A stretch of 64,000 nucleotides of DNA from Clostridium saudiense (GCF_000577815.1 NZ_CBYM010000002.1:153819-217818); one strand, 5' to 3'; shown: positions 7,767 to 17,274, numbered from the stretch's first letter. Made by a program: numbers and translations. Notes: generated by a model from the letters alone, not told the origin.

Positions 7767-9752
7767 CTATTTAATTAATACCTTTATTGATTTTCTTGAA
7801 ACATTTACTTTGCTATCTTTTATTGTTTCAATAATTTCATTTCCTGCTGTTTTTTCATCAACCATAACATGCCAATTACTTTCCTCAAGTTCTACATCAA
7901 CATCCTTATTATTAGCATTAATAATAACTGCAATTTTCTCACACTTAATATCTATATTTTTAGCATCAATAATATATGCTACTAAATTATTTTCACTAAA
8001 ATTTACACCTTTTTTTAAGAAATGAATATTTTCTTTAATTTCTTCATTTGTATTCATCCTAAATGCTTTATATTCTTTTCTTAATGATATTAACCCCTTA
8101 TAATATTCAAATAAATCCTTATATTTAACTTTTCTGTCCCAATAAATTTTATTTACTTTGTCTGATGACTCAAAACTATTTTCTACTAATTTTCCTTCTT
8201 CATCTTCTTTTGTTCTTGCCATTTCCTCTCCTGCATGCACAAAACTAATTCCTTGAGACGTAAGTATAATTCCTGCTATTAATTTATTCATAGCAATTAA
8301 TTCTTCTTCTGTACAGTTAGGTGTAGATATCTGAAGTTTATCCCAAAGAGTATAGTTATCATGAGCTGAAGCATAATTTATTGTTTGATATGGCTCATTA
8401 GCCCAAAACTCATTAGAATAAACTATATTTTCCTTGTCTATATCCTTGTGATGTGTTGATGCAACTACAGCAAATTTAATTGTTTCTTCAAGTCCATCTT
8501 TCCCATTTACAAAGCCAGTTTCTTCATCATAAAAAACGTGACCTTTAACACCATCCCTACAATCATCACTAAAAGCTGCTATTTGTAACTTATCAAATTT
8601 ATAAGTATTTTTCTTTAAAGCTGCTAATTCTTCTTTTAAAGGACTCGGACCCCCAGTCCATCCTTCTCCATACATAATTATTGATGAATCAATTTTATTT
8701 AACTCTTCCCTAATCAATTTCATAGTTTCTATATCATGTATTCCCATTAAATCAAATCTAAATCCATCAATGTGATATTCCTTAGCCCAATAAACAACAG
8801 AATCAACCATATATCTTCTAAACATATATCTTTCTGAAGCAGTTTCATTACCACATGCCGATGCATCACTATATTCACCATTTTCGTCTTGTCTATAATA
8901 ATATCCTGGTACAGCATTATTTAAACAAGAGTCTAAGTTATAAGTATGATTATATACAACATCCATAACCACTCTTATTCCTGCTTCATGTAATGCTTTA
9001 ACCATTTCTTTAAATTCCTTTATCCTAACATCCCCTAAATAAGGATTAGTAGAATAAGAACCCTCAGGAACATTATAATTTTTAGGATCATACCCCCAAT
9101 TAAATTGAGGCTGTTCTAATTTATTTTCATCTATAGATCCAAAGTCAAAAGCCGGTAATAAATGAATGTGAGTAAATCCCATATCCTTTATATGATTTAC
9201 TACTGTTTTAACAGTTGTTCCAGGAATACATGAATCCCAAATAGTTAAGGCTTTAAATTTGCCTTTATATTCGTTACTTATTCCAGATGTTTCATCAATT
9301 GATAAATCTCTTACATGAGCTTCATAAATTATTGAATCTGTAGCACTTTTTAATTCTGGTTTAGTATCCTTTTCCCATCCTTCTGGATTAGTGGTATTTA
9401 AATCAATGACCATACCTCTATTACCATTAACCCCTACTGCTTTTGCATATGGATCCACAACTTCACTAATTTTTCCATTTATATTAATTAAATAATTATA
9501 AAATTGTCCATTAAAATCACCATTTATTTCAACTATCCAAGTCCCATTAATACCTTTACTCATTGTATAAACTTCTTTAGCTTCACAATCAAAATCATAT
9601 CCATTATCACCATACAATGCTAATTGAACATTTTCTGCTGTTGGCGCCCATAATATAAATTTACATTTATCTTTAGAATAAATAGCTCCTAAATCTCCAT
9701 CATAACCATATATTTTATCAAAATCATTATTAAAATTTAATTTAGTACTCAT
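7767..9752 (-). CDS. pulA: Type I pullulanase (GH13, alpha-1,6 debranching)
   Basis: 661 residues. An N-terminal CBM48-like domain (about residues 15-110, FILWAPTAENVQLALYG) precedes a GH13 barrel. The type I pullulanase signature NWGYDPKNYNVPEGSY is present, and so are the four GH13 regions: DVVYNHTYN, DGFRFDLMG (nucleophile Asp), YGEGWTGG (acid/base Glu) and ASAHDN. There is no signal peptide, so it probably debranches glycogen or imported dextrins inside the cell. The start at 9752 has GGGGAGAGAGAG upstream. A perfect LacI-type palindrome lies 46 bases upstream of that start, suggesting sugar-responsive control. Confidence 0.93.
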   Translation of the reverse strand: MSTKLNFNNDFDKIYGYDGDLGAIYSKDKCKFILWAPTAENVQLALYGDNGYDFDCEAKEVYTMSKGINGTWIVEINGDFNGQFYNYLININGKISEVVDPYAKAVGVNGNRGMVIDLNTTNPEGWEKDTKPELKSATDSIIYEAHVRDLSIDETSGISNEYKGKFKALTIWDSCIPGTTVKTVVNHIKDMGFTHIHLLPAFDFGSIDENKLEQPQFNWGYDPKNYNVPEGSYSTNPYLGDVRIKEFKEMVKALHEAGIRVVMDVVYNHTYNLDSCLNNAVPGYYYRQDENGEYSDASACGNETASERYMFRRYMVDSVVYWAKEYHIDGFRFDLMGIHDIETMKLIREELNKIDSSIIMYGEGWTGGPSPLKEELAALKKNTYKFDKLQIAAFSDDCRDGVKGHVFYDEETGFVNGKDGLEETIKFAVVASTHHKDIDKENIVYSNEFWANEPYQTINYASAHDNYTLWDKLQISTPNCTEEELIAMNKLIAGIILTSQGISFVHAGEEMARTKEDEEGKLVENSFESSDKVNKIYWDRKVKYKDLFEYYKGLISLRKEYKAFRMNTNEEIKENIHFLKKGVNFSENNLVAYIIDAKNIDIKCEKIAVIINANNKDVDVELEESNWHVMVDEKTAGNEIIETIKDSKVNVSRKSIKVLIK

Positions 9753-9797
9753 TATACTCTCTCTCCCCACCATAAAGTTCATTCATTTACTATAATT

Positions 9798-9815
9798 TTC
9801 GGAAACGTTTCCGAA
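9798..9815. promoter_or_regulatory. Perfect LacI-family operator upstream of pulA
   Basis: TTCGGAAACGTTTCCGAA is an 18-base perfect palindrome with the central CG typical of LacI/GalR-family sites (MalR- or CcpA-like). No LacI-family gene is present in the window. Confidence 0.65.
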
Positions 9816-9916
9816 CATATATTTAATTTTATACTATTTTTTATGACTTATCTACAATCAAATGCAATTTTATTAATATATTTTAATTTATTGTAAACCA
9901 CTATTATTTATTAAAA

Positions 9917-9958
9917 GAAAATTGTCCATAATTATTAAATTAATTATAAACAATTTTC
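9917..9958 (-). terminator. Terminator after the LCP gene
   Basis: GAAAATTGT (9917-9925) and ACAATTTTC (9950-9958) form the stem base, with an inner ATAATTA/TAATTAT pairing, directly after the stop at 9967 and followed by T-rich sequence on the minus strand. Confidence 0.6.
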
Positions 9959-9966
9959 CTTCTTAA

Positions 9967-11127
9967 TTATTCCCAATCACCTGTATAGATTATATCTTCA
10001 TCATCTTCTTGATTATTTACACTTGCGCTCGATTTATCATCTTCATAATCATCTTGGTAATTTTCAATCCACTCACCAGTTCTGTATTCACTAAGCGCTT
10101 CTCTTAATGAACTATAATCGAATTGACTTTCATCTGGCTCTATATCATTAAATATAAAATCATGTAAAATTTGCGTATTTTGCTTTCTATCCATTATAAA
10201 TACCCAACCTACTTCTCCACCATAGTTCATATCATCTGATAATTCCGTAACTGGTATATGAATTTGTTTCGTATCTAAACTAGGAAATTTATAAATTGTA
10301 TATGCCATATCTAATGCATCCAAGGGATCTATATTAGTATTTAAATAATCAAGCATACTATTTACAATTCCTAAATATTTTATTGGGTTTGTTTCTCTTA
10401 ATTTTTCTGCAATTTTAAATAATACTTCTCGCTGTCTTTCCGTTCTTTCAAATTCATCCCCAACACCTTTTCTTATTCTTGAATAAGATAAAGCTTGCTT
10501 TCCATTTAATAATTGCAATCCTGATTCTGTAACGGGACAATCATTTCCACCTGTAGATTCACCTATATACTTATTTAATTCATCTAATTGATAGTCTTTA
10601 ACATCTATCTCTAATCCACCTATTTGATCTATTATAGCCTCAAATCCCCAAAAGTTTATTATTATATATTTATCTATGCTTATATCATATGTTTCCTGTA
10701 TTGTATCTTTTAATAAATCTATTCCCCCAAAGGCCATAGCTGCATTCAATTTATGCGGTCCATACCCTTCAATATCAACTAACGTATCTCTAAACAATGA
10801 TGTTAATCTTATTTCCTTATTATTATTATCTAAAGTTGCAATTATAATAGAATCTGCTCTTGCTTTTTCATTTACATCTCTACCATCTGTTCCAACTAAC
10901 AATACATTAGTAATTCCTTCAACTTCTTTATAATTAACTTCATCTTCACTTTTCTTATCAACAGTTTTAATTTTTATTTCATTAGATTCTGTATATATCT
11001 TACTTTTAACATAACTATAATAGCTTGCAGATATCCCAACCATAGCAAACACCAATATAAATATTATCGAAAGAATTATTGTTCTTTTTTTAGGTTTCTT
11101 TTTCTTATTTACTGTTTTTTCGCTCAA
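9967..11127 (-). CDS. LytR-CpsA-Psr (LCP) family wall-polymer ligase
   Basis: 386 residues. A basic N-terminus (KKKKPKKR) and one membrane segment (about residues 17-35) put the catalytic domain outside the cell. The LCP domain follows: NVLLVGTDGRD, RADSIIIATLD, LTSLFRDTLVDI, and LSYSRIRKG with Arg residues that bind pyrophosphate. These enzymes transfer teichoic acid or other glycopolymers from lipid carriers to peptidoglycan. The C-terminal 40 residues are very acidic. It starts at TTG 11127 with GGGGGC upstream. It is single-gene flanked by its own terminator. Confidence 0.88.
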   Translation of the reverse strand: MSEKTVNKKKKPKKRTIILSIIFILVFAMVGISASYYSYVKSKIYTESNEIKIKTVDKKSEDEVNYKEVEGITNVLLVGTDGRDVNEKARADSIIIATLDNNNKEIRLTSLFRDTLVDIEGYGPHKLNAAMAFGGIDLLKDTIQETYDISIDKYIIINFWGFEAIIDQIGGLEIDVKDYQLDELNKYIGESTGGNDCPVTESGLQLLNGKQALSYSRIRKGVGDEFERTERQREVLFKIAEKLRETNPIKYLGIVNSMLDYLNTNIDPLDALDMAYTIYKFPSLDTKQIHIPVTELSDDMNYGGEVGWVFIMDRKQNTQILHDFIFNDIEPDESQFDYSSLREALSEYRTGEWIENYQDDYEDDKSSASVNNQEDDEDIIYTGDWE

Positions 11128-11266
11128 TTTTATTGCCCCCTATTAATGCACTATATATCATTTATACATTTTACCATATTTTTTATTATATGTGTTAATT
11201 TGTTACAATTTTATGAAACCAATTTATCTAAATATATTTTATACTATATTTATCTTTTTATAAAAA

Positions 11267-11295
11267 AAGACTGTAAGATTAATTCTTACAGTCTT
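11267..11295 (-). terminator. Terminator after the zinc-ribbon gene
   Basis: A perfect 12-bp stem (11267-11278 / 11284-11295) with a 5-base loop, followed on the minus strand by a run of T residues. Confidence 0.8.
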
Positions 11296-11305
11296 GAAAA
11301 TTCAA

Positions 11306-11464
11306 TTACTTTCTATTGTTTTGTTGTGCTTTTCTTGCTCTTCTGCATTCAACGCATCTTACTGGTTCGTTATCGAATCCTTTTTCTTTGTAAAATGCTT
11401 GTTCACCTTCTGTGAATAAAAATTCTTTTCCGCAATCTCTGCATACAATAGTCTTATCTGCCAT
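11306..11464 (-). CDS. Small zinc-ribbon protein
   Basis: 52 residues. Two Cys pairs, CRDC (near the N-terminus) and CVEC (near the C-terminus), flank GKEFLFTEGEQAFY, the pattern of the short zinc-ribbon proteins common in clostridia. It probably folds around one zinc atom and may bind nucleic acid or protein; the function is not established. The ATG at 11464 has GGAGGA upstream; a longer frame starting at 11497 is less likely. It has its own promoter (11584-11611) and terminator. Confidence 0.8.
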   Translation of the reverse strand: MADKTIVCRDCGKEFLFTEGEQAFYKEKGFDNEPVRCVECRRARKAQQNNRK

Positions 11465-11522
11465 TATAAATTCCTCCATTTTCTTAAGATTTATCATGGT
11501 TAATAATATTACTCTTAAAAAA

Positions 11523-11583
11523 TAAGGAGAAATTTTATTAATCTACTTTAAATCTTGTTATTGTCAAAATTGACTTCTCCTTA
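11523..11583 (-). other. Long-loop inverted repeat with T-tract
   Basis: TAAGGAGAA (11575-11583 on the minus strand) pairs with TTCTCCTTA (11523-11531) across a 43-base loop and is followed by TTTTTT. It could terminate transcription arriving from the histidine-kinase operon upstream. A shorter GTCAA/TTGAC hairpin lies inside it. It overlaps the start region of the zinc-ribbon promoter, so an operator role is also possible. Confidence 0.4.
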
Positions 11584-11611
11584 ATTATACCATATATTTT
11601 TTTTTTTACAA
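11584..11611 (-). promoter_or_regulatory. Promoter of the small zinc-ribbon gene
   Basis: On the minus strand TTGTAA (11611-11606), a 16-base A-rich spacer and TATAAT (11589-11584). The leader to the start codon is about 110 bases. Confidence 0.55.
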
Positions 11612-11653
11612 TACTTTTGTAAGTGTATATTAAACATTTTACATAATTACTAA

Positions 11654-13123
11654 TTAATAATTATCATCTAAAATTACATCTCCATCAAGAAATACCTTTT
11701 CCCATTGTTCCACATAACTACCATCACACCATTCCGCCATTATTACTTCTTCATTTTCATCAATTGGAATCATTTCTATAGGTTCAGTAATTAACATTCC
11801 GTTTTCTATTTTATATATAGATATATATTTATCAAACTGAATTAATGCTATTTTACCTAACGGAGATATAAATGCATCCTTAAATAACCCTAACTCACTC
11901 TTTAAATCTTTCCAAGAAATATACATAGTATTATAATTAATAAATCTCTTCTCTGGCAATATTCCTATATTAAATTCTTCTCCATCTTCATTCATATTTT
12001 TAGGCAAAATCTTTCCTATAAATCTCCACTTTCCAAGTTCTCTTTTAATAGCAACATTACTTTCATCATAAGTCCCAACATTCAATCTTTCTTTTTCCTC
12101 ATCTGACAAACTATCTATTTTATTTTTTAATTCATTAAGATATTTTTCCTTTTCTTTTTCATTAAATATTTCATTAACTTGTAATCCACTATCTATATTA
12201 ATATTGCTTACTGGAATTATTTCATATATTGGATAATTTCCTTGAAAATTATCTCCTACATACTTTTGAATAGCTATATAATCATTCCCAACAAAAAGTA
12301 TACTTTTATATATATTTGTAACAAAATTATTACTTATTTCATTTTTTTCACTACTTACTTCCCCATATACTCCTACCTTAAATTCATCAATAACAAATCC
12401 ATCTTTACTATTTTCCTTTACTCTCAAGCTCCAAATTCCACTTAACCTTGGAAATATTATATTTTCTTTTGCATATACATATCCTAATCTATAATTATGG
12501 TGTGATATCCAAAGTGTTCTATAACTTTCTTCAGTATAACTCATATCATCTAATTCTTCTCTAGGAGTCTTTAACCCTAACATAACTCCTTCTAATGTAT
12601 CAAAATCATCATACTTAATTTCACTATTTATATCTTTCTCTTCTTCATCACTTCTGAAGCTCACATTTTCACTAATCTTAGTTAAATTTAATAAATATCC
12701 ATGATATATAAATGTCATTTCTGTATCTGAATTTAAAAAGAACTCTCCTACCACTTGATTATTATCTATTACTGAAATCAAATCTATAAATTCTTTCCCA
12801 TTCATATATTTACTTATAGATACATTCTTTTCGTATGATAGCATATAGTCACTTTTAACAGCTTTTAACTTATACCTTACTTGCTTTTTATTATTATCTA
12901 ATATTTTTATTTCATTACTTCCTATTTTTATTTCTTTATTTAACATATTATCAGTATAGTCAGCTTCATCTTCATCAAATACTTCTACAGAATTTATCTT
13001 CCAAACACCTATAAATTTAAAACTGTTCATTTTTTCTAGCTTTTTATTTACGCTTTTACAACTTATGAACATTGATATAAATATTGTAATTAATATTATT
13101 ATATATCTTTTTACTTTCATCAT
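11654..13123 (-). CDS. Predicted lipoprotein cotranslated with a two-component system
   Basis: 489 residues. The N-terminus MMKVKRYIIILITIFISMF ends in ISCKS, a lipobox with Cys at about residue 22, so the protein should be anchored on the outer face of the membrane. The rest is rich in beta-strand and charged residues and contains repeated short phrases (FKFIGVWKINSVEV, RELGKWRFIGKIL). I do not recognise a domain. It starts within the stop of the histidine kinase gene (ATGA overlap), so it is the third gene of the operon. A sensing or effector role for the kinase is inferred from this coupling. Confidence 0.75.
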   Translation of the reverse strand: MMKVKRYIIILITIFISMFISCKSVNKKLEKMNSFKFIGVWKINSVEVFDEDEADYTDNMLNKEIKIGSNEIKILDNNKKQVRYKLKAVKSDYMLSYEKNVSISKYMNGKEFIDLISVIDNNQVVGEFFLNSDTEMTFIYHGYLLNLTKISENVSFRSDEEEKDINSEIKYDDFDTLEGVMLGLKTPREELDDMSYTEESYRTLWISHHNYRLGYVYAKENIIFPRLSGIWSLRVKENSKDGFVIDEFKVGVYGEVSSEKNEISNNFVTNIYKSILFVGNDYIAIQKYVGDNFQGNYPIYEIIPVSNINIDSGLQVNEIFNEKEKEKYLNELKNKIDSLSDEEKERLNVGTYDESNVAIKRELGKWRFIGKILPKNMNEDGEEFNIGILPEKRFINYNTMYISWKDLKSELGLFKDAFISPLGKIALIQFDKYISIYKIENGMLITEPIEMIPIDENEEVIMAEWCDGSYVEQWEKVFLDGDVILDDNY

Positions 13124-14526
13124 AGATTATCCCCCTCACTTAAGGGAATTTCTATTTGTATTGTTGTTCCTTCATTTTCCTTACTATTTATTTTAAATTT
13201 CCCTCCATGAAGCATAATTATCTCATCTGCAATTGATAATCCTATTCCATTTTTAGATTTACTATTTTTCCCTTTGTAGAATTTATCCTTAATTCTTGGT
13301 AAGTCTTCTTTGCTTATACCTATTCCATTATCCTCTATATCTAATTGGAAGGTATTATTTACTCTACTTGCTTTTATAATTATTACACCATTTTTATCAG
13401 TAAATTTAAATGCATTATCAATAATATTATTTAACACTTGTTTTAACCTATTCTCATCAAAATAACCATATCCTATATTAGGTTGGATTAACACAGTGAA
13501 TTTTCTTCTTTCTTTTATAGCCCTTGGCTTCCAGTTATTTTCTATAAAAAGCATAAATTCTTTTATATCACAATTACTCTTATTTAATGTAATAACTCCA
13601 TTGATTAACTTAGAAAAATCTAATAATTCTTCAACCATATCTGTTAATCTATCACTTTCTTTTTCTATAATATCTAATCCTAATTCAAGTGTATCAACAT
13701 CACTATAATCATACTTTAATGTTATAGCCCATCCCTTAATAGATGTTAATGGCGTTCTTAATTCATGTGAAATAGATGAAATAAATTCATTTTTCAACTT
13801 TTCTCTCTTCTCTAATTCGCTTCCCATATAGTTCAATGTTTTCGACAATTGCGAAATTTCAATATTATCTGTAATATTACTTCTTATATCCAAATTTCCA
13901 TCAGCCATTTCTTTAGCTACTTTTGTTATTTTTTTTATAGGTTTAACTATATCTCTAGCTATTATTAAGCTCATTATTACTCCTAATACTATAACTACAA
14001 CAGAAACAAATAATATTAAAATGCTAAATGAATCTAATATTCTATTTACTTCAGTTAGTGGAAATACAATTCTTACTATCCCTATCATTTCATCTGCATC
14101 AATTTTTGAATTAATTCCCTTGGAAATAATCATTACCTTTTCATTATACCAATCAATATGCCCACTCCATATTCCTACATTTTCACTTTTGGCCTTTGCT
14201 ATATCTGGGGTACTTAAAAGTTGATTATCTCTAATTCCGTAAGAATCCATTAATAAATTCCCATCTGAATCTAAAATTTCAATTTGCTCTTCTTTTGTAT
14301 TCCAAAAAATATCTACATTATCATAAATGTTTTCCATTAATTTATTATTAGAAAAATATTTTTGATAAAAGTTTATAGCTGATTCTAATTGATTAATTAA
14401 TGTGTTCTGGGTATTTTTATAATAATATGCCTTAAGACATAAAATCGTTAATACATCAAAGACTAATACTGTAGATACTATTACTATTAAAAAGTTTTTT
14501 AATAGTTTACTTCTTATGCTCTTCAA
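13120..14526 (-). CDS. Membrane sensor histidine kinase
   Basis: About 468 residues. Two membrane segments (near residues 8-30 and 165-190) bracket an extracellular sensor of about 130 residues. A HAMP linker follows (IARDIVKPIKKITKVAKEMA), then the H-box SSISHELRTPLTSIKGW with the phospho-accepting His, the N-box LNNIIDNAFKFT, and ATP-lid motifs DNGIGISKEDL and NGIGLSIADEI. It autophosphorylates and passes phosphate to the adjacent OmpR-type regulator. I prefer TTG 14526 (GGAGGGG eight bases upstream, kinase N-terminus KSIRSKLL); an ATG at 14553 is possible. It overlaps the regulator gene. Confidence 0.9.
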   Translation of the reverse strand: MKSIRSKLLKNFLIVIVSTVLVFDVLTILCLKAYYYKNTQNTLINQLESAINFYQKYFSNNKLMENIYDNVDIFWNTKEEQIEILDSDGNLLMDSYGIRDNQLLSTPDIAKAKSENVGIWSGHIDWYNEKVMIISKGINSKIDADEMIGIVRIVFPLTEVNRILDSFSILILFVSVVVIVLGVIMSLIIARDIVKPIKKITKVAKEMADGNLDIRSNITDNIEISQLSKTLNYMGSELEKREKLKNEFISSISHELRTPLTSIKGWAITLKYDYSDVDTLELGLDIIEKESDRLTDMVEELLDFSKLINGVITLNKSNCDIKEFMLFIENNWKPRAIKERRKFTVLIQPNIGYGYFDENRLKQVLNNIIDNAFKFTDKNGVIIIKASRVNNTFQLDIEDNGIGISKEDLPRIKDKFYKGKNSKSKNGIGLSIADEIIMLHGGKFKINSKENEGTTIQIEIPLSEGDNL

Positions 14527-15208
14527 CCTCTTCGCCCCTCCATCTATATCCAAATCCCCATATAGTTTCTATGTATCCTTGTTTTGATGAAGATGATTCT
14601 ATTTTACTTCTTAATCTTCTTATATTAACATCAACAATTTTAGGATCCGCAATATAATTTTCTCCCCAAATTAAATCCATTAATTCATCCCTAGAAAATG
14701 CCTTCTCTGGATTTTCTAAAAATAATTTTATTATAGAATATTCTTTAGGTGTTAAATCAATTTCTTTATCTGATTTAAATACTTTTTTTGCATAAGTATC
14801 TATTTTAAATCTTCCTTGCTCTATAGTTCTTTTTTCTTCTTCATCACCAATTCTTCTTAATATTGCCTTTATTCTTAATAAAAGCTCCATAGGATTAAAT
14901 GGCTTTACAATATAATCATCTGCTCCATATTCTAATCCTGTTATTTTATCAATGTCTTGACTCTTTGCTGTAAGCATAATAATCCCTATATTCTTTTCTT
15001 CTTCTCTAATTCTTTTACATACATTAAAGCCATCTATTCCTGGCAACATTACATCAAGTATTACTATTGCAGGTTTTTCATTAATAGCTATTTTTATACC
15101 ATCCTCTCCATTATCTACCTCAATAACCTCATATCCATTTCTCTTCAAATTTATTTTTAAAAATCCTCTTATACTTTCTTCATCTTCAACTATTAATATC
15201 TTTTTCAT
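14507..15208 (-). CDS. OmpR/PhoB-family response regulator
   Basis: 233 residues. Receiver domain at 1-120: the acidic pair ED near residues 8-9, phospho-acceptor Asp52 in VILDVMLPGIDGF, and the conserved Lys in MLTAKSQD. A C-terminal winged helix spans about 133-230 (LTPKEYSIIKLFLEN, VDVNIRRLRSKIE, WGFGYRW). It is the first gene of an operon with the kinase and the lipoprotein. The ATG at 15208 has GAGGAAA upstream and gives the normal N-terminus MKKILIVEDE. Target genes are not identifiable; the neighbouring wall-related genes are a guess. Confidence 0.93.
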   Translation of the reverse strand: MKKILIVEDEESIRGFLKINLKRNGYEVIEVDNGEDGIKIAINEKPAIVILDVMLPGIDGFNVCKRIREEEKNIGIIMLTAKSQDIDKITGLEYGADDYIVKPFNPMELLLRIKAILRRIGDEEEKRTIEQGRFKIDTYAKKVFKSDKEIDLTPKEYSIIKLFLENPEKAFSRDELMDLIWGENYIADPKIVDVNIRRLRSKIESSSSKQGYIETIWGFGYRWRGEEVEEHKK

Positions 15209-15275
15209 TATTTCCTCACAAATATACATTATTATAATCTGTTATTTATAATTTGAATTTTATGCAAATAAAATA

Positions 15276-15300
15276 CTGGATAAAATTTGTATTTATCCAG
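15276..15300 (-). terminator. Terminator after polysaccharide deacetylase gene
   Basis: CTGGATAAA (15276-15284) and TTTATCCAG (15292-15300) form a perfect 9-bp stem with a 7-base loop just after the stop, with T-rich sequence following on the minus strand. Confidence 0.7.
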
Positions 15301-15305
15301 CATTT

Positions 15306-16229
15306 TTATTTTAAAGTTCTAAATTCATATCCTAAAGACTTTAAATAGTCTATACTTTGTTGTAATGATTCTGCCGTAGTAGGTTTTGCATCAGTATCAT
15401 GCATTAAAACAACTAAAACATCATCATTTCCACATAAATTGGTTATTGTTTCTTTTAATCTATTAATTAATTGCTCAACAGTTTTACCATTTCCTTCAGC
15501 ATCTCCATTTAAAACATTCCAATCTATATAAGTATATCCATGTTGTTCTAGAACCGGATCAAGATTTCCTGTCTTCCATGACATATGCCCTCCTGGGAAT
15601 CTAATCACTTTAGTACTAAAATCATCTCCTAAAACTGATTTCATTACATTCTCTGATTTTTCCATATCATTTATAAATGCTGTAGTATCAGCAACTCTTC
15701 CTGGATATAAAATACTATAATTATGACAATATCCATGATTTCCAATAGCATGACCTTCTTTTACCATCTCCTTTAATAACTCTTTTTGAGTATCACTCTT
15801 TTCAACATTACTACCTAACACAAAAAATGTGGCCTTAATCTCATTATTTCTTAGAGTTTCTAATATTTTTGGAGTTGTTTCAATTGAAGGACCATCATCA
15901 AATGTTAAATATGCAATTTTCTTTCCATCTGTTCTTAGATAATTCCACTTATTTAACATATTTTCAATTTCTCTAGCATTATCTGCGTTTATATCATTTT
16001 CATAACTTGTATATGTTAATCTTTCTTCTGATGAATTTGAATCTCTTCCATCATTTTCTTCCATTCCTAATTCTGTGCCTTGCTTCGCACTTACTTGCTT
16101 GGCTTCATCCTTATTAATATTCAAAGCAATTACCCCAATTAAAATTACTACTGTAATTGCTAAAACTCCAATAAGTATTTTCTGATTCTTACTACTATCT
16201 TTATTGGTAATTCTCTTTGAATTTCTCAT
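15306..16229 (-). CDS. Membrane-anchored polysaccharide deacetylase (NodB domain, CE4)
   Basis: 307 residues. A single membrane segment (about residues 18-40) and a linker of about 60 residues precede the NodB domain. CE4 motifs are clear: motif 1 LTFDDGPS with the catalytic base and metal-binding Asp, motif 2 HAIGNHGYCH with metal-binding His residues, motif 3 RFPGGHMSW, and a late VLMHDT. It would remove N-acetyl groups from peptidoglycan or another surface glycan outside the cell, often giving lysozyme resistance. It is flanked by terminators and probably monocistronic. Confidence 0.9.
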   Translation of the reverse strand: MRNSKRITNKDSSKNQKILIGVLAITVVILIGVIALNINKDEAKQVSAKQGTELGMEENDGRDSNSSEERLTYTSYENDINADNAREIENMLNKWNYLRTDGKKIAYLTFDDGPSIETTPKILETLRNNEIKATFFVLGSNVEKSDTQKELLKEMVKEGHAIGNHGYCHNYSILYPGRVADTTAFINDMEKSENVMKSVLGDDFSTKVIRFPGGHMSWKTGNLDPVLEQHGYTYIDWNVLNGDAEGNGKTVEQLINRLKETITNLCGNDDVLVVLMHDTDAKPTTAESLQQSIDYLKSLGYEFRTLK

Positions 16230-16400
16230 TACTCAAACTGCCCCCTAGTTTTTTCTACTATCATTTATACCTTTATTATAACTATATATACACACAATTA
16301 AATTACAAAATAGTTACAAAAACATCACATTTAGCATTTATTTTTAAATACCTATATATTTTTTTGCATTTTTCCTCATTAATATTCCCTATATAATAGA

Positions 16401-16440
16401 ATAAGTTAGCACTATTATTTTTTCAATAGTGCTAACTTAT
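16401..16440 (-). terminator. Terminator after ecfT
   Basis: A perfect 16-bp inverted repeat (16401-16416 / 16425-16440) with an 8-base loop, seven bases after the ecfT stop. Confidence 0.8.
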
Positions 16441-16446
16441 TATTCT

Positions 16447-17274
16447 TTAAATAAATGGATTATAAAAACGTCCGCCATTAATTACTGTTGCAATAATAGC
16501 TATTACTAATATTATACTAACTAATATTATTGTTATATAATCTCCTTTTTTAAACGGCCTACCATTATACCAAGTACGCTTCTTATTACTACCAAATGCT
16601 CTTAATTCCATAGCTGAACTTATAGTTTCTATTCTCTCTAAACTTGAGAATATTAATGGCATTAATATAGATGCTGAATTTTTAATTCTTTTACCTATTT
16701 TTTCTTTCTTAGACATATCTATTCCCCTAGCTTGTTGTGCAAATGATATATCTTGATAATCACGTTGAACATCTGGTATATATCTTAATGCTATAGAAAC
16801 CGAATATGCTATTTTATAGCTTACACCTATTTTATTTAATGATGATGCAAACTCACTTGGATTAGTTGCTACCATAAATAATAAGGCCATTGGTATTATA
16901 GAAAAATACTTTAATGTTATGTTAAATTGATAAAATAGTTGTTGTGCAGTTACTGTATATGGTCCTGCAATCTTAAATAAATCAGTTCTACTTCCATATA
17001 TCGCAACCCCTTCATATGGCGAGAATATAAAAATAGCTAAATTATTTAGTAATAAAAATATTAATATGAAATATAAAACAAATGAAATTTGTTTGAATTC
17101 TACTTTTGAAATTTTAAATACAATTATACTTATAACAAACATTCCTAAAAGTACACGTGTATCGTATGTAACCATTGAAGCTACTGCCCAAATAATTAAG
17201 GCAATTAGTTTTGATGCCCCTGTTAGTCTATGAATCGGTGAATCTATATCTGAATATCCAATCATCGTACTCAT
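16447..17274 (-). CDS. ecfT: ECF transporter T component (membrane coupling protein)
   Basis: 275 residues with about 5-6 membrane segments. The two Ala-Arg-Gly-type coupling motifs that contact the ATPases are present as QQARGID and AMELRAFG, on the cytoplasmic helices. It couples ATP hydrolysis by the fused EcfA to movement of a substrate-binding S component. The ATG overlaps the ecfA stop (ATGA), so it is translationally coupled. It is the last gene before a strong terminator. Confidence 0.92.
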   Translation of the reverse strand: MSTMIGYSDIDSPIHRLTGASKLIALIIWAVASMVTYDTRVLLGMFVISIIVFKISKVEFKQISFVLYFILIFLLLNNLAIFIFSPYEGVAIYGSRTDLFKIAGPYTVTAQQLFYQFNITLKYFSIIPMALLFMVATNPSEFASSLNKIGVSYKIAYSVSIALRYIPDVQRDYQDISFAQQARGIDMSKKEKIGKRIKNSASILMPLIFSSLERIETISSAMELRAFGSNKKRTWYNGRPFKKGDYITIILVSIILVIAIIATVINGGRFYNPFI

